Source: an uncultured Elusimicrobiales bacterium (lineage in GTDB: Bacteria; Elusimicrobiota; Elusimicrobia; Elusimicrobiales; Elusimicrobiaceae). From it: 10,223 nucleotides of DNA. Below are positions 6,781-10,223 of the stretch, piece after piece. The position numbers and the translations under genes were made by a program. Location: the NCBI GenBank assembly GCA_944325235.1, contig CALUZE010000036.1, forward strand, positions 1-10,223, in the 5' to 3' direction. The notes under the pieces were generated by a model. The model did not search any database and had not been told where the DNA came from. It saw only the letters and a program-made list of their open reading frames with translations. Positions within the stretch are counted from its first letter, which is position 1. Each line of letters starts with the position of its first letter.

Positions 6781-7726
6781 ATTTGTGTCCGGTAAAGGTT
6801 TCGCCTTTGGGAATTTCTGCCGGTTTTGCTTGGGGACGTTTTATAAAACCCGCCGCCTTCGGCGCGTTGCTTTTGATGGTGACTTTAATTTGCAGCTTGT
6901 CACTTAAGTACGCATTGAATTCCGACTTCAGGCTGGTGGCAATTTTTTGCGCCAGCAATACCAGTGAATTCCTAAACAGCGAAGGATACTGCTGCAGCAT
7001 ATATACCACGTCAGACACGCACTGCGACGCTTCTTTGGACATCCGCACCAGATTGCGGGAAGCCGTCTTCATCTGTTTGCGGTAAAAGCGCTGCATTTCA
7101 AAACTGTTCTGTTCGTGCAGTTTTTTCTTGGCTTTAACAAACAGGTTGTACTGGGTGTTCATATCGGCATCCAAAGAATCCAAACGTTTCTTTAAGCCTT
7201 GCAGCACCAAGCCAAACGTATCGGGCAAACCTTCGTATTCGGGAATCGTATCCAGCCATTCGCGGTAAAAGCGGATGGTGATATGCGGATACTTTTTAGG
7301 GTCAGGCGAAATAGCCAGTAATCCCGGGATGGAAGAATCTTTCTTCGGCAAAAAGCGCGGATTCCGTTCGCGCAAAGCCGCATCGGCCCACTGGGCGTAT
7401 TCTTTTTCCATTTGCGCCTGTAATTTGGCTAAATTTTCGGCAGACTGTTTTTTAAGTTGGTCCAGCACTTGCATACGCACGGCATCGGTGAAATTCTTTT
7501 CCAATAACACAGCAGCCACCTGTTGCGTATAGATTTGCTTAAAAGCATTTAGTGTTTCAGTCGTAAGGGCATAATTGGCCTTATACACTTTACTGGACAA
7601 GTTGGATGCAACCAGTTTTTTTGTCGGTTGCGTCAGTGCCTTAGCAACTGTTCCCGCTTTGTTGGCTTGGGCAAAGCCGGGAACAGACAGACAGAGCATT
7701 AACAGCAGGGCTAACAAGTTCTTCAT
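6779..7726 (-). CDS. Exported helical protein of unknown function
   Basis: The protein is 315 aa and I do not recognise the family. Residues 1-19 form a signal peptide: MKN, a leucine-rich core, then GFA19 followed by QA. There is no lipobox, so a soluble periplasmic or secreted protein is expected. The mature part is Lys-, Gln- and Leu-rich and looks mostly helical. Probable amphipathic or coiled-coil stretches lie around residues 85-120 and 180-230. The tail is basic and Pro/Lys-rich. No catalytic motif or membrane segment is visible. ATG 7726 is chosen because AAAGGAG (7740-7734) lies 7 bases upstream; the ATG two codons earlier (7732) would sit 1 base from that site. The gene is monocistronic, bounded by its own terminator and an upstream spacer shared divergently with the tRNA. 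Confidence 0.8.
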   Translation of the reverse strand: MKNLLALLLMLCLSVPGFAQANKAGTVAKALTQPTKKLVASNLSSKVYKANYALTTETLNAFKQIYTQQVAAVLLEKNFTDAVRMQVLDQLKKQSAENLAKLQAQMEKEYAQWADAALRERNPRFLPKKDSSIPGLLAISPDPKKYPHITIRFYREWLDTIPEYEGLPDTFGLVLQGLKKRLDSLDADMNTQYNLFVKAKKKLHEQNSFEMQRFYRKQMKTASRNLVRMSKEASQCVSDVVYMLQQYPSLFRNSLVLLAQKIATSLKSEFNAYLSDKLQIKVTIKSNAPKAAGFIKRPQAKPAEIPKGETFTGHK

Positions 7727-7733
7727 AAGCATG

Positions 7734-7806
7734 CTCCTTTTTAGTTTTAGTCTTCTTTCTTTTATTTTCTTTTCTCTTCTTTTTTATATTTTTTTACTAT
7801 ACTATA
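7734..7806 (-). promoter_or_regulatory. Candidate promoter and purine-rich leader of the exported-protein gene
   Basis: Two overlapping TATAGT hexamers on the minus strand (7806-7801 and 7801-7796) are the best -10 candidates; no convincing -35 accompanies them. Between them and the start codon lies a leader of about 60 bases that is almost entirely A and G on the coding strand. It ends in the strong AAAGGAG site at 7740-7734. Confidence 0.4.
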
Positions 7807-7818
7807 ATTCCCACTGAT

Positions 7819-7861
7819 AAATCTAAAAAATTTAGGCCTATTTTTGAGGTTTTTTAGATTT
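7819..7861. repeat. Perfect 12-bp inverted repeat (hairpin)
   Basis: AAATCTAAAAAA (7819-7830) and its exact complement (7850-7861) flank a 19-base loop that contains the palindrome AGGCCT. It overlaps the region expected to hold the -35 of the leftward exported-protein gene. It may be an operator or an RNA hairpin. As a terminator it would be weak because the stem is almost all A-T. Confidence 0.6.
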
Positions 7862-7864
7862 TTT

Positions 7865-7891
7865 AGACCTATGTTTTTTATGGGTCTTTTA
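7865..7891 (+). terminator. Weak terminator-like hairpin
   Basis: AGACCTAT (7865-7872) pairs with ATGGGTCT (7880-7887) with one G-U pair and a loop of GTTTTTT. TTTTATAT follows on the + strand. The start of this hairpin resembles the loop of the previous one (TTTAG-x-CCTAT in both), so the two may have arisen by duplication. Which transcript it would end is unclear. A + strand TATAAT at 7803-7808 could drive a short RNA through it. Confidence 0.35.
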
Positions 7892-7920
7892 TATTAGTGC
7901 TTTCGCAGGGGAAAACGGCT

Positions 7921-7949
7921 TTGAATGTTTCCCGTTTTTTTTGTAAAAT
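7921..7949 (+). promoter_or_regulatory. Sigma-70-type promoter of tRNA-Arg
   Basis: TTGAAT (7921-7926), a 17-base spacer and TAAAAT (7944-7949) form the best -35/-10 pair in the window. Transcription would start near 7956, about 15 bases before the mature tRNA 5' end. Confidence 0.75.
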
Positions 7950-7970
7950 AATGGGGTACCAAAACATTTT

Positions 7971-8042
7971 GCCCCCATAGCTCAATGGATAGAGCATCTG
8001 CCTTCTAAGCAGGGGATATAGGTTCGATTCCTATTGGGGGTA
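7971..8042 (+). tRNA. tRNA-Arg (anticodon TCT)
   Basis: The full cloverleaf is visible. The acceptor stem is 7971-7977 with 8035-8041 (terminal G-U), and the D stem is GCTC/GAGC (7980-7983 with 7992-7995). The anticodon stem is 7997-8001 with 8009-8013, with loop CTTCTAA, giving anticodon TCT at 8004-8006 for AGA codons. A 4-base variable region precedes the T arm ATAGG/CCTAT with loop TTCGATT. The discriminator base is A8042. The 3' CCA is not encoded, so it must be added by nucleotidyltransferase. It has its own promoter and terminator. Confidence 0.96.
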
Positions 8043-8050
8043 CTTTTACG

Positions 8051-8078
8051 GGCCGGCAAAAACTGCCGGCCTGTTTTT
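8051..8078 (+). terminator. Terminator after tRNA-Arg
   Basis: GGCCGGCA (8051-8058) pairs perfectly with TGCCGGCC (8064-8071) around a 5-base loop, followed by TG and five T. It lies 8 bases past the tRNA and separates it from dinB. Confidence 0.9.
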
Positions 8079-8106
8079 ATTCCGTCCTCCGGCCGAAGTG
8101 CTACAA

Positions 8107-8112
8107 TATAAT
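8107..8112 (+). promoter_or_regulatory. -10 box immediately before dinB
   Basis: TATAAT at 8107-8112 is only 4 bases from the dinB start codon, and no -35 is evident. If used, transcription would begin at or inside the start codon, giving a leaderless mRNA. This fits the absence of any Shine-Dalgarno before the gene. Confidence 0.4.
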
Positions 8113-8116
8113 TCCT

Positions 8117-9175
8117 ATGTCCGTGCGCAAAATTATTCATATAGATATGGACGCCTTTTTTGCCTCCGTGGAACAGCGCGACAATCCCGCCCTGCGCGGC
8201 AAGCCGATTGCCGTGGGCCATGCGGGCCCGCGCGGCGTGGTGGCCACCGCCAGCTACGAGGCGCGCCGTTTCGGCGTGCATTCCGCCATGGCGGCCGAAC
8301 GCGCCAAAAAGCTCTGCCCGGACCTGATTTTCATCCCCGGGCGTATGCGCGTGTACAAACACATTTCCCGCACGATACGTTCCATTTTTCATCAATATAC
8401 CGATTTGGTGGAACCTCTTTCCATTGATGAGGCTTTCCTGGACGTATCGCACCTGCCCTGCGCCACCGAGGCCGCCAAAGAAATCAAACAACTCATTTGG
8501 CAGCGCACCTGTTTGACGGCTTCGGCCGGGGTGTCGGTCAACAAAATGTTGGCCAAAATCGCTTCGGACTATCAAAAGCCCAACGGGCTGTTTGTCATTA
8601 CGCCCAAAAACGTGGAGCGGTTTGTAGCGCAGCTGCCGATAGAAAAATTCTTTGGCATCGGCAAAGTGACCGCCGAAAAAATGCACCGCCTGGGCATCTA
8701 CACCGGGGCGGACCTGCGCCAACGGACCGAGGAAGAACTGGTGCGGCATTTTGGCAAAGTGGGGCGGGCGTATTTCGGCTACGCCCGCGGCATAGACGAC
8801 CGCCCCGTAGAGCCCAACCGCAAGCACGTATCCATCGGCGCGGAAACGACTTTTGCCGAAGATACGGCCGACCTGAACACCTTGCGCGCCGAACTGGCGC
8901 AAATGGCCGCCAAGGCCTGGCAACGCGCCGAAAAAATAAACTTTCTGGGCAAAACGGTCACGCTAAAACTGAAATTTGCCGATTTTAAACAAATCACCCG
9001 TTCGCAAACGTTTGCGGACGTTATTCCTTCGCAGCAGGCGTTTTTGGCCGCGGGGGAAAACCTGCTTGTGCATACGGACCTGCACCGCCAAAAAGTGCGC
9101 CTGATCGGGCTGACCCTTTCCAACCCGCCCGAACCGTCCGCCGCGGCCGGCCGCCAGCTGTGGTTTGATTTTTAG
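8117..9175 (+). CDS. dinB: DNA polymerase IV (Y-family translesion polymerase)
   Basis: The protein is 352 aa, the usual length for bacterial Pol IV. It copies past damaged or unusual template bases with low fidelity. Palm-domain metal ligands are D10 (IDMDAFF) and D104-E105 (SIDEAFLDV). F15 matches the steric-gate phenylalanine that excludes ribonucleotides. A helix-hairpin-helix thumb (GIGKVTAEKMHRLGI, about 175-190) is followed by the little-finger domain. The last six residues, QLWFDF (347-352), form a C-terminal beta-clamp-binding motif of the QLxLF kind, so replisome access is expected to be normal. The start aligns with E. coli DinB within two residues. Unlike its neighbours it has no Shine-Dalgarno; a TATAAT lies 4 bases upstream. 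No LexA-like operator was recognised. Confidence 0.96.
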   Translation: MSVRKIIHIDMDAFFASVEQRDNPALRGKPIAVGHAGPRGVVATASYEARRFGVHSAMAAERAKKLCPDLIFIPGRMRVYKHISRTIRSIFHQYTDLVEPLSIDEAFLDVSHLPCATEAAKEIKQLIWQRTCLTASAGVSVNKMLAKIASDYQKPNGLFVITPKNVERFVAQLPIEKFFGIGKVTAEKMHRLGIYTGADLRQRTEEELVRHFGKVGRAYFGYARGIDDRPVEPNRKHVSIGAETTFAEDTADLNTLRAELAQMAAKAWQRAEKINFLGKTVTLKLKFADFKQITRSQTFADVIPSQQAFLAAGENLLVHTDLHRQKVRLIGLTLSNPPEPSAAAGRQLWFDF

Positions 9176-9184
9176 CGCGTTCCT

Positions 9185-9196
9185 CTTACGCGTAAG
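9185..9196. promoter_or_regulatory. 12-bp palindrome, candidate operator upstream of the phosphofructokinase gene
   Basis: CTTACGCGTAAG is perfectly self-complementary. With a 2-base offset the pairing extends to TTCC/GGAA on either side. It lies between the dinB stop and the phosphofructokinase -10, over the expected -35 position, where a repressor or activator could act. I recognise no known regulator site in it. Confidence 0.4.
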
Positions 9197-9201
9197 GAAT
9201 T

Positions 9202-9239
9202 TGGTATAATAATTAAAAGGATTTTCATTTTGATAGGAG
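9202..9239 (+). promoter_or_regulatory. Extended -10 promoter and RBS of the phosphofructokinase gene
   Basis: TGG-TATAAT (9202-9210) is an extended -10 with no clear -35. Transcription would start near 9217. AGGAG (9235-9239) lies 6 bases before ATG 9246 and fixes the start. Confidence 0.7.
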
Positions 9240-9245
9240 ATGACT

Positions 9246-10223
9246 ATGTCCACTAAACGCACTGTAAAATGCGAGTGTTCGCGACTTCAGCGGCACCGCT
9301 GCAAATTCCAGCCCGTGCTGCCTGCTATTCTTAAAAAAGGCCCCGCTTTCGTAAAACCGAAATTCGGCAAAGCCACCAAAAGCGTAGCCGACCAAGCCGC
9401 CGTCAAACGGATTTTCCCCAACACGTACGGCTTGCCGGAAGTGACCTTTGTAAAAGGCGCCAACTCCGCCGTGGCCAAAAAGGCCGTGCGCGTAGGCGTT
9501 GTACTTTCGGGCGGCCAAGCCCCGGGCGGGCATAACGTCATCGGCGGGCTGTTGGACGGCCTGAAAAAAGCCAACCCCAAGAACAAACTGTTCGGTTTCT
9601 TGGGCGGGCCCAGCGGCATCGTGGAAAACAAATGGGTGGAAATTACGCCCACGCTCATGAAAGACTACCGCAACACCGGCGGATTTGATTTAATCCAGTC
9701 CGGCCGCACCAAAATTGAAACCGACGAACAATTAAAAGCCGCCAAAGACAATTTGATTGCCAACAAAATGGACGCCTTGGTGGTGGTGGGGGGCGATGAC
9801 TCCAACACCAACGCCTGCGTGATTGCCGAATACCTCAAACAACAAGGGGTGGACATCAGCGTCATCGGCGTACCCAAGACCATTGACGGCGACCTGAAAA
9901 ACAAACAGATTGAAACCTCTTTCGGTTTTGATACCGCCACCAAAATTTACGCCGAACTCGTGGGCAACATCTGCCGCGACGTCAACTCCGCGCGCAAATA
10001 CTGGCACTTTATCCGCCTGATGGGCAGAAGCGCCTCGCACATCACGCTGGAAGTGGCGTTTAAAACCCACCCCAACGCCGTGCTGATTGGCGAAGAAGTG
10101 CTGGCCAAAAAGATGACCCTCGGCCAAATCGTGGACAACCTGGCCCAGCTGATTGCCAAACGCGCCAAAGCGGGCAAGAACTACGGGGTCGTGCTGGTGC
10201 CGGAAGGTTTGATTGAATTTATC
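9246..10223 (+). CDS. pfp: PPi-dependent 6-phosphofructokinase, long form (5' part, runs off the window)
   Basis: 326 residues are visible with no stop. It interconverts fructose-6-phosphate plus pyrophosphate with fructose-1,6-bisphosphate plus phosphate in cytoplasmic glycolysis/gluconeogenesis. The step is reversible, unlike the ATP enzyme. Motifs are GGQAPGGHN (89-97), GGDDS (182-186), PKTIDGDLKN (210-219), SFGFDTA (225-231), MGRSASH (259-265) and PEGL (319-322). D185, where ATP enzymes have glycine, and K211 are the hallmarks of pyrophosphate use. The N-terminal segment with FPNTYGLP (57-64) matches the long PFP class also seen in plants and spirochaetes. Residues 1-20 contain a Cys/His-rich stretch (C9, C11, H17, C19) that I do not associate with the family. 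The gene has its own promoter and possible operator. Confidence 0.95.
   Translation, partial: MSTKRTVKCECSRLQRHRCKFQPVLPAILKKGPAFVKPKFGKATKSVADQAAVKRIFPNTYGLPEVTFVKGANSAVAKKAVRVGVVLSGGQAPGGHNVIGGLLDGLKKANPKNKLFGFLGGPSGIVENKWVEITPTLMKDYRNTGGFDLIQSGRTKIETDEQLKAAKDNLIANKMDALVVVGGDDSNTNACVIAEYLKQQGVDISVIGVPKTIDGDLKNKQIETSFGFDTATKIYAELVGNICRDVNSARKYWHFIRLMGRSASHITLEVAFKTHPNAVLIGEEVLAKKMTLGQIVDNLAQLIAKRAKAGKNYGVVLVPEGLIEFI

Noticed and set aside
7971..8042. tRNA-Arg as an integration site of a mobile element
   Set aside because: There is no integrase, no direct repeat of the tRNA 3' end, and ordinary housekeeping genes follow.
7982..8923. Long minus-strand open frame (313 codons) across tRNA-Arg and the first three quarters of dinB
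   Set aside because: It runs antisense to a conserved polymerase gene and into a tRNA. Its composition is that of a shadow frame (many Arg, Gly, His), and it has no recognisable domain.

Overview
The window reads as an ordinary chromosomal segment of a Gram-negative-type, probably anaerobic bacterium. GC is moderate in the genes, and the short intergenic spacers are AT-rich. Two products have classical signal peptides. A long-form pyrophosphate-dependent phosphofructokinase, strong Shine-Dalgarno sites and several compact hairpin terminators are also present. An Elusimicrobia-like host-associated lineage is my guess from overall style. It is an inference: no marker gene in the window fixes the phylum.

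Layout: (1) Bases 1-275 hold a terminator hairpin of the left neighbour, an AT-rich spacer with an imperfect 21-base-period repeat, and a promoter. (2) 276-2003 (+) encodes an exported protein with about ten ankyrin repeats and a C-terminal coiled coil, and ends in a terminator. (3) 2108-6689 (-) is a tight three-gene operon. In transcription order it holds a RecB/Cas4/AddB-type PD-(D/E)XK nuclease with a predicted 4Fe-4S cluster, an LtaS/OpgB-like membrane phosphoglycerol-transferase-family enzyme, and a glycerol-kinase-like FGGY kinase. The genes are 3 nt apart and then overlap by 11 nt, and the operon ends in its own terminator, convergent with the ankyrin gene. (4) 6779-7726 (-) encodes an unrecognised exported helical protein with its own terminator and a nearly all-purine leader. 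(5) 7727-7970 is an AT-rich spacer with two adjacent hairpins. (6) 7971-8042 (+) is tRNA-Arg(TCT), with a good promoter and terminator. (7) 8117-9175 (+) is dinB (DNA polymerase IV), apparently without a Shine-Dalgarno site. (8) 9246 to the window end (+) is the 5' part of a PPi-dependent phosphofructokinase gene, preceded by an extended -10 promoter and a 12-bp palindrome.

Functional links: pairing an LtaS-like enzyme (the family moves glycerol-phosphate) with a glycerol-kinase-like gene suggests a shared glycerol-phosphate theme. However, the kinase lacks one of the glycerol-contact residues of E. coli GlpK, so its substrate is open. I see no phage, insertion sequence, CRISPR array or clear defence island. 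I do not see a convincing undescribed multi-gene system. The best leads are the nuclease/envelope/kinase operon, the two unassigned exported proteins, and the structured spacer at 7800-7890.
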